A stretch of 64,000 nt of DNA from Gonatopus flavifemur (GCA_018340375.1 JAFFJZ010000012.1:6572001-6636000), one strand, 5' to 3'. Counted from the stretch's first letter, positions 49,264 to 59,906 are shown. The notes: a model not told the origin generated them from the letters alone. Program-made: numbers and translations.

Positions 49264-49418
49264 CACGGAAAGAATAATTTAGCTGCAGCACTTCCACCAT
49301 TAAATTAGCTCCTACAGCTAAATTTTAACTGTTATAGCAAAAATTTTCATTTGTAGCCGACTTATTTGCGGTGGTAGCTTAAATTCAGCTGCGGGAGCTA
49401 ATTTAATGGCTGTCCGTG
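49264..49418. mobile_element. 155-bp MITE in mariner 2 (TTTAGCTG field)
   Basis: Ends CACGGAAAGAATAATTTAGC and AATTTAATGGCTGTCCGTG. The interior repeats AGCTAAATT / AATTTAGCT words. Located in the mariner leader, upstream of the former start codon. Confidence 0.8.
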
Positions 49419-49479
49419 TCTGTGCTAGCCATACGTTCCGTTTTGTAAGCTGCTGAAAGTGAATTTTTCGATTTTTATA

Positions 49480-50640
49480 ACGTCTGCATTTGTTGAGCAA
49501 AGAATTTGTATTAAATTTTGTTTGCGGAATGAATTTTCTGCTGGTGAATTTTGGTGATGATGCTGTATCAAAAAGAAATGTTTACAAGTGGCATGAAGAG
49601 TTCCAAGAAGGTCGAGAACGTGTCGAAGACGAAAAGTGTGCCGGTCGATCATGAACTTCATCGATTAACAATTAGAGATCTTGCTGATGATGTTGGCATT
49701 CCAAAAGCATCAGGCAATACCATTTTGAAGGATGTTTTGGGCCACAGACGCATCAAACCTCGATTGGTACCAAAAACACTGAATTCCCTGGAAAAACATC
49801 ATCGCGTTGAAGTGTGTAAAACAATGCTTTCTGGCTATCAGGACAGAATGGAACGCATTATTACGGGAGATGAGACGTGGATTTATGCTTACGACCCGGA
49901 AACAACCGATCAATCAAGTGAATATCGTGCTAAAGATGAGGCAAAACCAAAAGAACCGCGCCAAAGTCGCTCAAAAGTCAAGGTTATGTTGACTGTCTTC
50001 TTCGATTACCATGGTGTTGTGCATTTTGAGTTCCTTCCACCGGGTCGAACTGTCAACAAAGGATATTTTTTGAGCGTTATGCGTCGTTTACGTGAAGCTA
50101 TTCGCCTAAAAAGAACGGAATTGTGGCGAGACAGCTCTTAATTTTTGCACTACGACAATGCTCCGGCTCACCCTGCATTAATTTTTCGTGACTATTTCGC
50201 AAAAAACCCGACCCATATCGTTCCACAACCACCGTATTCACCTGATTTGGCACCGTGCGACTTCTGGCTATTCAACAAACTCAAAAGACCACTCCGAGGA
50301 CATCGTTTTGAGTCTATAGAGGAGATCCAAGTCGAATTGAAGAGAGAGATCCGAAGCCCATCCCGGAAACCGACTTTAACAACTGTTTCGAAGATTGGAA
50401 AATGCGTTGGCACACAGAAAAAAAAACTATCTTGTATCAAGAAAATATTGTTTTCGTTATATATGAAACACGGATTGTCTCAGTTCAATGCAATTTGCTT
50501 TGAATCAAGAATTTTGTTTTTTCCTGTTTTTGATTCAAAGCAAATTGCATTGAACTGAGACAATCCGTGTTTCATATATAACGAAAACCATATTGTCTTG
50601 ATACAAGATAGTTTTTTTTTCTGTGATAAGTGCATCGTAT
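49480..50640 (+). pseudogene. mariner transposase remnant (copy 2), DD34D
   Basis: The former start codon reads ACG at 49480. About 50 bp of the helix-turn-helix region are missing near 49545. From about 49660 the frame is good: ITGDETWIYAYDPET contains the first catalytic Asp, and FFDYHGVVHFEFLPPGRTV follows. A TAA at 50139 stands where mariner 1 has TAG, then HYDNAPAHPALIF (second Asp) and YSPDLAPCDFWLFNKLKRPL (third Asp). Thirty-four residues separate the last two Asp, so this is a DD34D mariner. The 3' end is split by a MITE at 50413. Confidence 0.93.
50413..50625. mobile_element. near-perfect 213-bp palindrome in mariner 2
   Basis: Ends CACAGAAAAAAAAACTATC and the inverse, finishing GTTTTTTTTTCTGTG. 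Arms of more than 90 bases include CTTGTATCAAG, ACACGGATTGTCTCAGTTC and AATGCAATTTGCTTTGAATC with almost no mismatch. Loop of about 20 bases. The flanks (CA / AT) do not give a clean duplication against mariner 1. Confidence 0.9.
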
Positions 50641-50744
50641 CCGGGGGGGGGGGGTTACTTTGAAGGTGATGAACTTGATTTGAGAGAATAAGTAAAGATT
50701 TTTGAAAATAAATGCCATGTCACCTTTCTTTTCGGACACAGTAG

Positions 50745-52163
50745 TATGTTTATTGAACATTAAATATTACAAAAATTTTTTTCTTTCAGATTTGAAAAAT
50801 TTTTTTTCGTTTTAATAATTTAAACAGAAAAAAACACCAAAAAATATCGGTGGGAGTGATTTGGATTATTCCTTGTTGAAGTGCCTGACGCTTGAACTGG
50901 GATATGTTTTTTTTCATCGAGGAATAACAAAATGGCAGTCACTTTTCGTGAAAATCGATTATTGAGGGATAGCCACTTGAACAAGGAATAATTTGTCATT
51001 TTTCTCAGATCATACAGTCGCCTCAAATCACTTCCACCGTCATTTTTCAATGTTTTTTGTTGTTTAAATTAGTATGATGAAAGAAAAATTCGTTTGAATC
51101 TGCAAAACAATTTTTTGTAATATTCATTCTCTAATAAACATACCTACAAATTTTCAAAATGATATCTCAATTTTGTCTTGAAAATTCCACCAGAAAAACC
51201 TCTTGAACAAAATGGATTGTTTTGAGAACTTCTCACCAATATCGAGAGAAATGGTATTTCTGATAACAAGATTCAATTTGAGCACAGATAGTTGCATACA
51301 AAAATACAAAAATGCCAATTGGAGTGTCTCAAAATATTTTAAATAAAATAAATCAATAAAATAGAAAAATTTCAATTTCTCTGAATTGTCTGCCTTTTGA
51401 CTTTAATTATCTTAGCAAAAAAACACCGTTAATTAATTTATCCACCATATATACCGCAATTGTTGGCACAATTCTTATTTAAAATGTTAATTTTTAACTC
51501 AATGAATTTATTTTTTTTTTTTTAAATCATAAATTTCATATTGATACTCATTTATTCAATTCAAATTACATATTTTTGTTGTTAGTAGGATATCTTAAAT
51601 CTCAACTAAAATTTTTCCAAAAAACATTCCAATTTGAAATATTAATTTTCAGGAATAAAGTTTTTTATTCCAATAATATTTAAATTCAATGATCATTCAA
51701 ACTAATTTTGATGGAAGTATTGACTAGGGTATGTAGACATATTTTCAATTCATATTTTTCCAAATAAAGTAAATCAATAAAATTAAAAAATCTTCTAATT
51801 TCTGTAGATTTTCTGTCCCTTTGCTTGAATTATCTTATCAGAAAATTATTAATTTATCCACCCTGTATAACCACAATTTTCATCTCAACTGAATTTCTTT
51901 ATTATTTAATATTATAAATTTCATAGTAATAATTATTCATTCAACCAAATTACTATTGATTTATTCAATCATCTTTTCATTGTAATTAAAATATTTTTAT
52001 GCTCGACTAAAATTTGAAAAAAAATATTTGAATTCAAAATATCAATTTTTCAGCTTGAAGTTATATTATTTAGGAATCTATATTTTTTAATTTAAAATAT
52101 CAAAATTTGATCTGAAAAATTAAGTACAAGATGGACATGTGTATAAAATTTACCATAAATTCA
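50745..52163. other. AT-rich intron sequence
   Basis: Very AT-rich with poly-A and poly-T runs. TACCTACAAATTTTCAAAAT and GATATCTCAATTTT near 51143-51175 are the inverse of sequence at about 48088-48120. This hints that both sides of mariner 2 belong to one older inverted structure; borders cannot be fixed. Confidence 0.35.
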
Positions 52164-52454
52164 AGGGGGTATTCTGATGTGGAAGCACGAATTTCGGACG
52201 TTTTTTCGAGCTCTGTACAAATAAAACAAAGAATATTTTTAGTATCCATTATTTCAACATTTGCTTATCGATTTTTTAAGAATACAAAAAAACTTACTGG
52301 AAAAAAAATATTCAAAATTAACGAAATTATAAGTTGGTGAAGTGAGGGTTCAACAAAAAAAAAAAAGACTACCCTGGCGTGCTGGGTTCCAGCCCTTCTG
52401 GTGATCTGAAACAAAGAATCCAATGGGATCTTAATCAGTAAAGATGCCGCTATG

Positions 52455-52997
52455 CACTGACAGAAAAACGACCTGGTTGAAACATTCGTGGCCGCAATAA
52501 CTGGAAATTTGGTTCGATTCACCAGGAAATGTGATTTCGATGTCCAAAAAAAGTAGTTGAAGCAAAAATCCACTACACTGTTAGAAAAATCTGTCTTAAA
52601 CTTAACAATAATATTATGAAGTTTTTTACATAAACATTTTATTGAATTTCATACGAAATTTTTTATGAAATTTCATATTTCCATATTAAATTCAAGAACG
52701 ATTATTAAATTTAATATGAAAATATAAAGTTTCATACAAAATTTCGTATGAAATTTAATAAAATGTTTATGTAAAAAACTTCATAATAGTATTGTTAAGT
52801 TTAAAACAGATTTTTCTAACAGTGTACAGTTTTCAAGAAAAACGAGATTCTTTTCTTGGTGTAATAACCAGAATATGTAGTTTATTTTGGCTTCAACCAC
52901 TTTTTCTGGATTCACAATCACATTGCCTGGTGAATCGAACCAGATTTCAAGTTACTGCGACCACAAATGTTTCAACCAGGTGGTTTTTCTGTCAGTG
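52455..52997. mobile_element. foldback MITE hosting a second MITE
   Basis: Ends CACTGACAGAAAAACGACC and the inverse ending GGTGGTTTTTCTGTCAGTG, with TG on each side. Arms pair over about 120 bases, for example GGTTCGATTCACCAGG and CCTGGTGAATCGAACC. The loop carries the complete MITE 52576-52824. Confidence 0.88.
52576..52824. mobile_element. near-perfect palindromic MITE nested in 52455-52997
   Basis: Ends CACTGTTAGAAAAATCTGT and the inverse ACAGATTTTTCTAACAGTG, flanked by TA. 249 bp. Arms of about 110 bases contain AAACTTAACAATA, TATGAAGTTTTTTACATAAA and ATTTCATACGAAATTTT with inverse partners. Confidence 0.93.
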
Positions 52998-53210
52998 TGG
53001 TATGAACCTCGCACAAGTCAAGAAAAAATTTCAAACAAAATGGCAGCCATTTGAAAAAACAATTTGTCCACGTGAATTTCTGATCGAATGACAATTTCAG
53101 ATTTTTTAAAAATAATAAAATTGACAAATTTTCAATTTTTGTTCGTTCATACGATAGAGAGATCTATAAAGAATGTTCATACCAAATTTGAAATAAATCG
53201 GTTCAGTAAT

Positions 53211-54405
53211 CAGGGATGTTAAAATACACGATTCTAACGGTTTTTTACATTACGTATAGAAAAATGTAAAATACATCATGTAAATTACACCTTATGTGTA
53301 AAAAACGTAAAATACTCAATTTTAGTTAATAATTGACTATATTGCTCATTCTCAGCAATACATAAACTTTAATACTCAATTCTCAAATTATTCAGGTTAT
53401 GTGACTTACAGGTTATGAATGGATAATACTTTTCGATTGATTGAACGCCTGTTATTAATGTTTAATTATTGGTAGGCTACCCACACAGCACAGGAGTTTG
53501 AAAAGAATTCTCAAAAATTCATAATGAATTCTTCGCGAACTCTTTCTAAACTGGTATACTGGATGGGTACATTCCAATACTGTAGAAAAACGTCCCACAT
53601 GTCGGATAGCACAAGAATTCTCAAAGAGGTCTTAAAGAATACAATCTATTCATGCAGAACTCTTCAAGAATTCTTGTGCAATTGGAGATAACACGAAGAA
53701 TTCTTTTTCGAAAAAAAAGGATAGAATTCTTCAAGAACTCTTTTCGAACCAATGAATTTCTTTGTTAATATTGAAAGTATTGTTTTAGTACCCTCAAAGA
53801 ACTTGTTAATGTCCCAAACATTGAACTCCTTCAGAACGCTTTCAGAACGGATTCATTAGTTCGAAAAGCGTTTTTGGAGAATACTATTCTTATTTTTGAA
53901 AAAGAATTCTTCGTGTGTCATCGGGGGTTTTCTTTCCTTCCTCCCGATAGATCCCTAATGCTAATTCATTGTTAATTGATTAGGAAGATTTTCAACTGGA
54001 TAAATATGTGAGAAACATTCTTCTGAACATATTCATGCACTTGAAAATGTTTCTAATTAATTAAGAATGAAATGACAACAAGGATCTATTGGAAAGAAAG
54101 GAAAGGATCAATTGAACCCACTGTTTATACATTATGGATTGAAAACTCAATGTTCTCATTCAGATTTGAATTTGAAATAATAATTATTATTCTTTCTCCC
54201 GACAATTAACTGAAAACTTATAAATTATTGATGCAACTTTATAAAATATATAGATATGCAATTTTTTGAATTTTGAATTTCGCGGGTGTAAAATGCGTAT
54301 GTAAATACGCTTTCTCGATTTTTTAACGTAAAATACATAGTTTTTTACGTGTCAAAAACTGTGTATCATGTAAAATACATCATGTATTTTACTTTAACAA
54401 CCCTG
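53211..54405. mobile_element. hAT-like element, 1.2 kb, with duplication GGTTCAGTA
   Basis: Ends CAGGGATGTTAAAATACA and the inverse TGTATTTTACTTTAACAACC ending CCTG. GGTTCAGTA precedes (53200-53208, two bases away) and directly follows (54406-54414), an 8- or 9-bp duplication. Subterminal regions are fields of GTAAAATACAT and TTTTTTACG words. The middle holds the AAGAATTCTT field at 53480-53925. No transposase. Confidence 0.75.
53480..53925. repeat. AAGAATTCTT field, CCCACACAGCA start
   Basis: CCCACACAGCACAGGAG opens a region in which AAGAATTCTT and close forms (AAGAATTCTC, AAGAACTCTT, GAATTCTTC) recur about every 20-40 bp, ending near CGTGTGTCATCGGG. The opening matches the inverse of the right end at about 62196-62211. 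Likely a CCC-class element with one imperfect end. Confidence 0.5.
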
Positions 54406-54820
54406 GGTTCAGTAGAACTTGAGATATCGTGCACGCTAACTCGAGAAAAACGCGTTTGAAGTTTTAAGTCAAAATTCCGGAAATTTTACTCATTGAATAG
54501 TGCAGTATACTTACATATTGTCAATCGACGATTCTTGCTCCATATAATGTACCTTCCTCGACTCAAAAATGCTTATTCTCCGCAGTTCGTGCGACAGTAT
54601 GTTAGATCCTGACAAAATGTGACCGATTTTTGGAACAATATGTGGTATTATTTTTCCGGTCGTACCAGATTAGACGCTGTGTTACTAAAACGGCTATAAC
54701 TCTGTAAATAATGAGAATTTCAAAAAATCCTTCCAAGGGCATATTCTTGAATGTTTAAACTTCAAAAATATGGAAAAAAGAAATTTCGATTTTTTCAAAT
54801 TTCTAGACTAGAATACCCCT

Positions 54821-57207
54821 ATAACTGAAAATCTCAAACTTTATGGAATTTTTACCATAATTTTATATTTTATAAAAAATTAATCGCCTCATCCTAATCA
54901 TGTGAAGTTTTTTATAGCAGTCTTTTCAAATGCACGTTGCTTCTTGACGTGCATTCATAGCTTTGTTAGAACAACAATCGATGATAAATATGAGAAAAAA
55001 TCTTATTATATATTCTAATTCTATATGGAAAACAATCCATACTCTTTCAGAATAGATAAAAAAAGCAACACCATTCAATATCTCTTAATTGTTCTCTCAT
55101 TAAAACGACACGTCATCTATGTACTGTTTTAAATAAATCCCGAACAATGTAGCATTATTTATTCCCCGATTTTTTCTCATGTGACAACAATCGATAGCCC
55201 CTGCGTAAGAAGAGAGAAAAAAACAAGATAATTACGGGAACATTCATAATCGTAGAGTGTGGCGGTACCCTATTCTAGACAGGCTGTACGTAGAAAGATC
55301 GATGGGAGTCGATGAATAATGCATGAGATACATCTGTGCATACTATACCCGATTCGTAAGGTAAGGTTCGTCGACGCGATGAAGTTTGAAACGTGTAATA
55401 GGGTTTCGTCATTCGGACAGCAGTCCTCTTCCCCTATCTCCACAAGACTCCACAAAATCAGGTGAAACGACATTGTTTCAACCTGTTCGAATACAAGATA
55501 TCACCTTGATTTTTTGTAGCAGATAATGACGATGTATTCAGATTTTGAATGAATAGAATAGGTATAATGATTCTGTATCGTTCGATAAATTTATGCAATG
55601 CCTCTTCATTCATCTTTCCCAGATACAAAAGTCGACTTAGGTTGTTCAGGTTATGTTGCCTACGCAGTATGCACACACGAGTACACACGTATGATCTATT
55701 GAATGACTCAAAAGGTGAGGAATATCATTTCAGGGTGGAAAGAGAAGACTATTGTTGTCTAGCTAGGTCGTTGAATACACCCGGAAAATCCGATAAAAGC
55801 GGACAACGTTCAACCTGTTCCCGTTCATCTCTCTTCTCATTATCATTCCCTACGTTAAAAGCTTTCAAAGGAGTTTAAGCGTCAGATATTCTTTAACAGG
55901 TTACATTCGAAGAGAAATAAAGTAAAACGTCAGGTTGAATTCCGTTTCCCCGCCCTTCGTTCTTCTATTCTTTCCATCTGCTTTTCGGGCAACTTTTTTT
56001 TCTCGTCGGGAGAAAAAAATGATTCCTAAAAATTCATTAAATTTTGTAGAATCCGATCAAAGTCTCGTTCGATTGGATTTTATTGTTCATCCAGAGATTC
56101 GAGGTTTCATTTTGTTCTGTTTTCTCTGGATTCCCGCCTCTAACCTCGACCGCAATTTACATAGTTGGAAGATCTTCTCGTCTTCTATGTACCTCTCATT
56201 ACTCTCCTCTCCCCGCTCATTATTCTTCCTCCTGTGTGGTTGCCTACATGAAACGACTACACAGCTTGGTGAAAAATCTCTCCCAGAAAAACTATTCATC
56301 GCTGGTATCCGTTTGTGATGGATTTTCCACTTTAAATCTTTCTTCGTAATATTGTAACTATCTTTACAATTTTCAAATGAAGAAATTTTTCTCGTTATTT
56401 TTTTTATTACAAGGTACTTGTAAAGTTTATTACTTTTCTCTCTTGAATTTCAACCTTTCGTTCCTGTTATTGAATTCCTCAATAAACTCATATCTCCATC
56501 TAGAATTTTTATCGCTCTAATACCTTGAGCGTTCCATGTAACATCTATCGGAGCGATCGAAGAATTTGATTCCCAACCGTCGACTTATAGAATTACTGAT
56601 TATATCGGCACACCGACCACTTATTGGAAATATTTTTCTTTCCGTGTCGCTTCGAAGATATCGATTAATCGATGCGTTACAAGCGAATGCCATGAACCAA
56701 ATAAATCACATTTTTTTTCCAAATAATCATGATATTGTTACTCAGTTAATTTTGGTTGTAGTTTTGAATTGATTGTATACAAATTTTCTGTGCCTTGGTC
56801 TGAACGTGTGTGAATTGCGTGACATAAAACAATAACGGAACTATGAAGACCTGCAGCACACGAATCGATCACCTCAATCTAATCTTTTGTTCTAATTTAA
56901 TCATTCCACGCGCGAGGGTCTTACTCGGTATAGAAGTTTGTTGAACTTTTTAGTTCTATTTTAGAATTTTGTATTTAAGTGTAGTGATTCGAGATACTTA
57001 TCGTCTCAAATATAGATTTGTTGCTTGCAAAGAGTGCGCGATGAAGTGTTAACAACAAACTTTTACGCCATACAAAATCGAACAACACAACATTTCGATT
57101 AGTCATCCAGCGTTTCATTATTTTTAAATCCCAAAAGAGATTCGTATACGCAATGACTAAAAAAATACACAAATCTAAAGTTTTTGTTTCTGATTTTATG
57201 ATTACAG
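54821..57207. other. intron sequence up to exon 2
   Basis: Overlapping open frames at 55549-55878 and 55935-56349 have no domain. Pyrimidine-rich runs occur at 55830-56260. The last 40 bases before 57208 form the acceptor tract. Nothing else is supported. Confidence 0.4.
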
Positions 57208-57578
57208 TGCTGACCAGCTTGTTGGCGATCACGCACGAGGCGCCCCAGGATCTGAAATACGAAGCCCGCGAGGAATATCCGCGCGAAGCTTATTTCAACG
57301 GGACAGCGTATCTGAGGCTGCACTCTTTTGTATCCGTACACAGGCACAGTGGTCTTAGTTTTCGTACTTGCGAAGGTGGTAAACTCTTCGTACAAAGATA
57401 CGATGGAGATTCGGTGAGTCTCGAAGTAACCCCTGATGGTTTACTCTTCGTGGCGATCGTAAATCAGGAACGTTACGAGGCGAAACTTAATGCCAAATTA
57501 TTGGATAATGCTTGGCACAACGTCAATCTGTTCTTCAGACTTGGGAATTTAACTCTCAGCGCAGCAGGTCACACTCAG
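57208..57578 (+). CDS. exon 2: end of signal peptide and most of a laminin G-like domain
   Basis: The acceptor is ATTACAG and the donor is CAG followed by GTAAAT. The exon starts with two bases of a split codon and ends on a codon boundary. It encodes residues 9 (shared codon) to 132 of the predicted protein. Residues 38-46 read FNGTAYLRL, a typical first strand of a laminin G fold. Later come LSFRTCEGGKLFVQ (58-71) and NAWHNVNLFFRLGNLTL (109-125), matching the usual Trp-His and Gly-Asn-Leu positions of LamG. N-glycosylation sequons are at N39 (NGT) and N122 (NLT). GC content and codon use stand clearly above the surrounding intron. LamG domains of this type occur in crumbs, neurexin and related secreted or membrane proteins. 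I cannot name the gene. Confidence 0.9.
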
Positions 57579-57830
57579 GTAAATACATTTTTTATTTAAA
57601 TTTAATCAAATTGTTACTCCCACTGTTGTATTCCCACTCTCGATGTACTACAGACCCTCTTAGTCAAATAATTCCCCTTTAGCACGGGTTATGATCAATG
57701 TACACATATATAACCATAGCAATGCACATCCGAAGGAATATTAGGTGCATCTTGGCATTGAATCGAATCGAATGAAATGCCTCTCCAGGGAAACATCAAT
57801 CTTGGAATAATCAAATTCCGTTTCTATCAG
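57579..57830 (+). other. intron 2 (252 bp)
   Basis: Donor GTAAAT at 57579; preferred acceptor TTTCTATCAG ending at 57830. Another AG at 57788 (CTCTCCAG) is in the same frame. It would add 14 residues beginning GNINLG between two laminin G strands. The later acceptor gives a smoother LamG sequence and is preferred. Alternative use of both cannot be excluded. Confidence 0.65.
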
Positions 57831-58008
57831 ATTATCGCCAATGCGACCTACAATTCAGAGATTCTGATGCTTCCTGATTACGATGTAAATGGATCTCTCA
57901 CGGTTGGCGAAGGATTCAAAGGATGCATCCTGCAAGGCCCTGGAATCCTGTTCAACGAATCAATCAATAACGGTGCTGTATTTGGTCCTTGCCAAGATAC
58001 CAGAGGAT
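57831..58008 (+). CDS. exon 3: C-terminal part of the laminin G-like domain
   Basis: Starts after TTTCTATCAG in phase 0 and ends with one base of a split codon before GTAAGG. It encodes residues 133-191. Key features are GEGFKGCILQGPGI (158-171), the hallmark closing strand of LamG with its Cys at 164, and FGPC (183-186), whose Cys is the usual disulfide partner. Sequons are at N136 (NAT), N152 (NGS) and N174 (NES), which suits an extracellular protein. The split base T joins GT of the next exon to make Cys 192. Confidence 0.85.
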
Positions 58009-58339
58009 GTAAGGATCTTTGTTCTTTCCTTCTTCTCAAGCTAGAGAACCCTAATATTATCATGAATAGACATTAGAATTCGTTCTATTATTATTTGAAA
58101 ATACAAGAGAAACGCACATTTTTGGCGTGTCATTTCACTTAGAAGTAATTGATGATTGAAGTAATTAGAAAAACAACATTGTAGAGAATTGTTGTTTAGA
58201 TCATCAGGCTACCTCACAGTACTTACCAGCACTTTGAATTTGCCTAGATATCTCGATAAGTTGTTGTTGTTTTTATCAACAGATGGTTCCGCATGCTCTA
58301 CTTTTCTTGTTTGTTCTTTTTGTCGTGTGACAATTTCAG
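58009..58339 (+). other. intron 3 (331 bp)
   Basis: Donor GTAAGG at 58009; acceptor a long T-rich tract ending ACAATTTCAG at 58339. It joins phase 1 to phase 1 and restores a Cys codon. No repeat or other feature is seen inside it. Confidence 0.8.
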
Positions 58340-58504
58340 GTCCTGGGGGAAGTCTTAATGGTGGCACATCAGCGGCAACAGTTACCACGGATTTTTGCCG
58401 TAACGAACCGTGCATGACTCACGGCACATGCGTATCGCGACAGGACCGATACGAGTGCCACTGTTACGCTCGATGGTCGGGCAACAACTGTCAGCTCGAT
58501 AATG
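58340..58504 (+). CDS. exon 4: linker and EGF-like domain
   Basis: Encodes residues 192-246. A Gly/Ser/Thr-rich linker (193-208) is followed by an EGF-like domain with six cysteines at about 211, 216, 222, 231, 233 and 242. The signature HGTC occurs at 219-222 and the closing pattern is YECHC then SGNNC. There is no obvious Asp/Asn calcium-binding set, so a non-calcium EGF is likely. The exon ends at AATG before GTAGAT, a usable but weaker donor, leaving one base of a split codon. The protein must continue beyond the window. LamG followed by EGF is seen in crumbs-, weary- and neurexin-type proteins, and I do not choose between them. Confidence 0.87.
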
Positions 58505-59906
58505 GTAGATTATTCTTAATGAAATCAAATTGAATTTATATATATTATGTGTGGTTTCTTTTTTTTTTGGTTATAAAGGCTGAGGATCTGGGACTAATCA
58601 CTTTGAAGAGCGGAACTAATTTCGAAAATCAGGGGGGGAAAAACACTGCATGTTGATTTTTTGAGTCTTTTAGGTCACATCATTACTTATCTCGCTACGA
58701 AAAGCGCTGAATGTCCGGTGCTGAATGCCGTTTCAATGAATTTCATAAGTACAGCGCGCCGCGTGGAACTCGTGCATGATCTCGTGTATAAGAACTGATT
58801 ATGATTATTGTTTCCTAGAGCGCATGCGTACAGGCGTATCTCAGATTTTATCAGCACCTCAAATGTAGTTGAGTAATTATTTCTATTTAGAGAATTCGCT
58901 ATGCTTGGACAAAATTTCCTGGTTTGTTGACTTATCTCTCCCTCAGCGATAAATATTTATCAACTATTGAGTAACCCTAATGTACATAAAATGTTTCTCG
59001 AACGCTCATAAAACGTTTTGAACTGATTTTCCAGTTTTTTGTCAGAATGGATAATGGTTTTGTAATCAAATAAATCCCAGTATTCGTTCCGGAAGACAGA
59101 GAGTAGGAAAGAATTTTTTGAAGAATTTCTAAAAATTTATATCGGCTGTAGACGTTTGTGAATTTTGAGGAGAAATTTTAATAACTAAAATCTAGTTATG
59201 GTAACTGTTTCTCAGCTGTATCAGCAAAATATCACAAACAGGCACAAAGATATCTTCCAAAAGTACAAGACTTTGACTATATAAGTATGGACTGCCAGTT
59301 ACCTCCACTTTTCCTATATAAACTGCCGAAAATGTGTAACCAACATTGAACGATATTTTTCGATATTTAGGCTCCGCCCAAGTGACCGAAAACGCGGGAA
59401 TTCAAAATGTGGTATGAATAATCGTAAAAAAAACCCAATGATTCGATAAGAATTACAGGTTATAATTTATTGACGTTTGATACATTGAGTATAAGAATGA
59501 GGATCATCGTTAAAAGCAATAAATACGATTCTTATATTGACGTAAACAATGTAAAATAAATATTCAGAGAATATCAGTCGCGTTGCATCATGTGTTCTGA
59601 TGGTTGATTTTTTGCATGTATTTTGAGAATTATTACATCTATCAACTTATTCACCTGATTACTCATAATTATTATTTATGATCATCATTCAAAATATTTA
59701 TCAAAATATAAAATATATATATTTCTCAAAATATTTTTAAAGCAATTATAAAACATTTATAATAAACAACCTCAATACTAAGTATTGTTGGGATATTCCT
59801 TGAACATTCAGAAAATCTAGTCTCAGTTTGTAAAATTTTATGAAGCTATAAGTACTTTTAGATGAATACGAATGTAATAATCTAATTCGAAAAATTGGAA
59901 AAGCAA

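Larger units (their letters stand above)
48895..50744 (+). mobile_element. mariner 2, defective, with three nested MITEs
   Basis: Ends inside TA at 48893-48894 and 50745-50746: left GTGTCCAAAACGTAAGGTGA, right the inverse form TCACCTTTCTTTTCGGACAC. Foldback MITEs at 48990-49243, 49264-49418 and 50413-50625 interrupt it; without them about 1.23 kb remain. Same family and same orientation as mariner 1. A 12-base G run at 50643-50654 sits at the position equivalent to that in mariner 1. Confidence 0.92.
52164..54820. mobile_element. possible composite element with AGGGG-TATTCT ends
   Basis: AGGGGGTATTCTGAT at 52164 and the inverse of AGGGGTATTCTAGTC ending at 54820 could be termini of a 2.66-kb host element. 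It contains the hAT-like element 53211-54405 and the MITE 52455-52997. The match is only about 13 bp, so this is tentative. The piece GGTTCAGTAGAACTTGAGAT resembles a sequence often seen in dispersed insect repeats. Confidence 0.35.
195..57207 (+). other. proposed intron 1, about 57 kb
   Basis: The donor is GTGAGTAAG after CAG at 195. The acceptor is a pyrimidine-rich tract ending ATTACAG at 57207. Nothing between these points resembles a conserved protein exon. The only recognisable coding remains are two mariner transposases. Open frames elsewhere are short, often overlap on both strands, and several are by-products of tandem repeats. The interval holds most of the elements listed below and has grown largely by repeated insertion. 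It could also contain enhancers or small RNA genes that I cannot recognise. Confidence 0.55.

Noticed and set aside
195..57207. Recursive splice (ratchet) sites in the giant intron
   Set aside because: No pyrimidine tract plus CAG directly followed by GTAAGT was noticed; a motif scan with RNA data would be needed.
57777..57830. Earlier acceptor at 57788, adding 14 residues to exon 3
   Set aside because: In frame and possible, but it would insert extra sequence between two laminin G strands; the acceptor at 57830 has a better domain fit.
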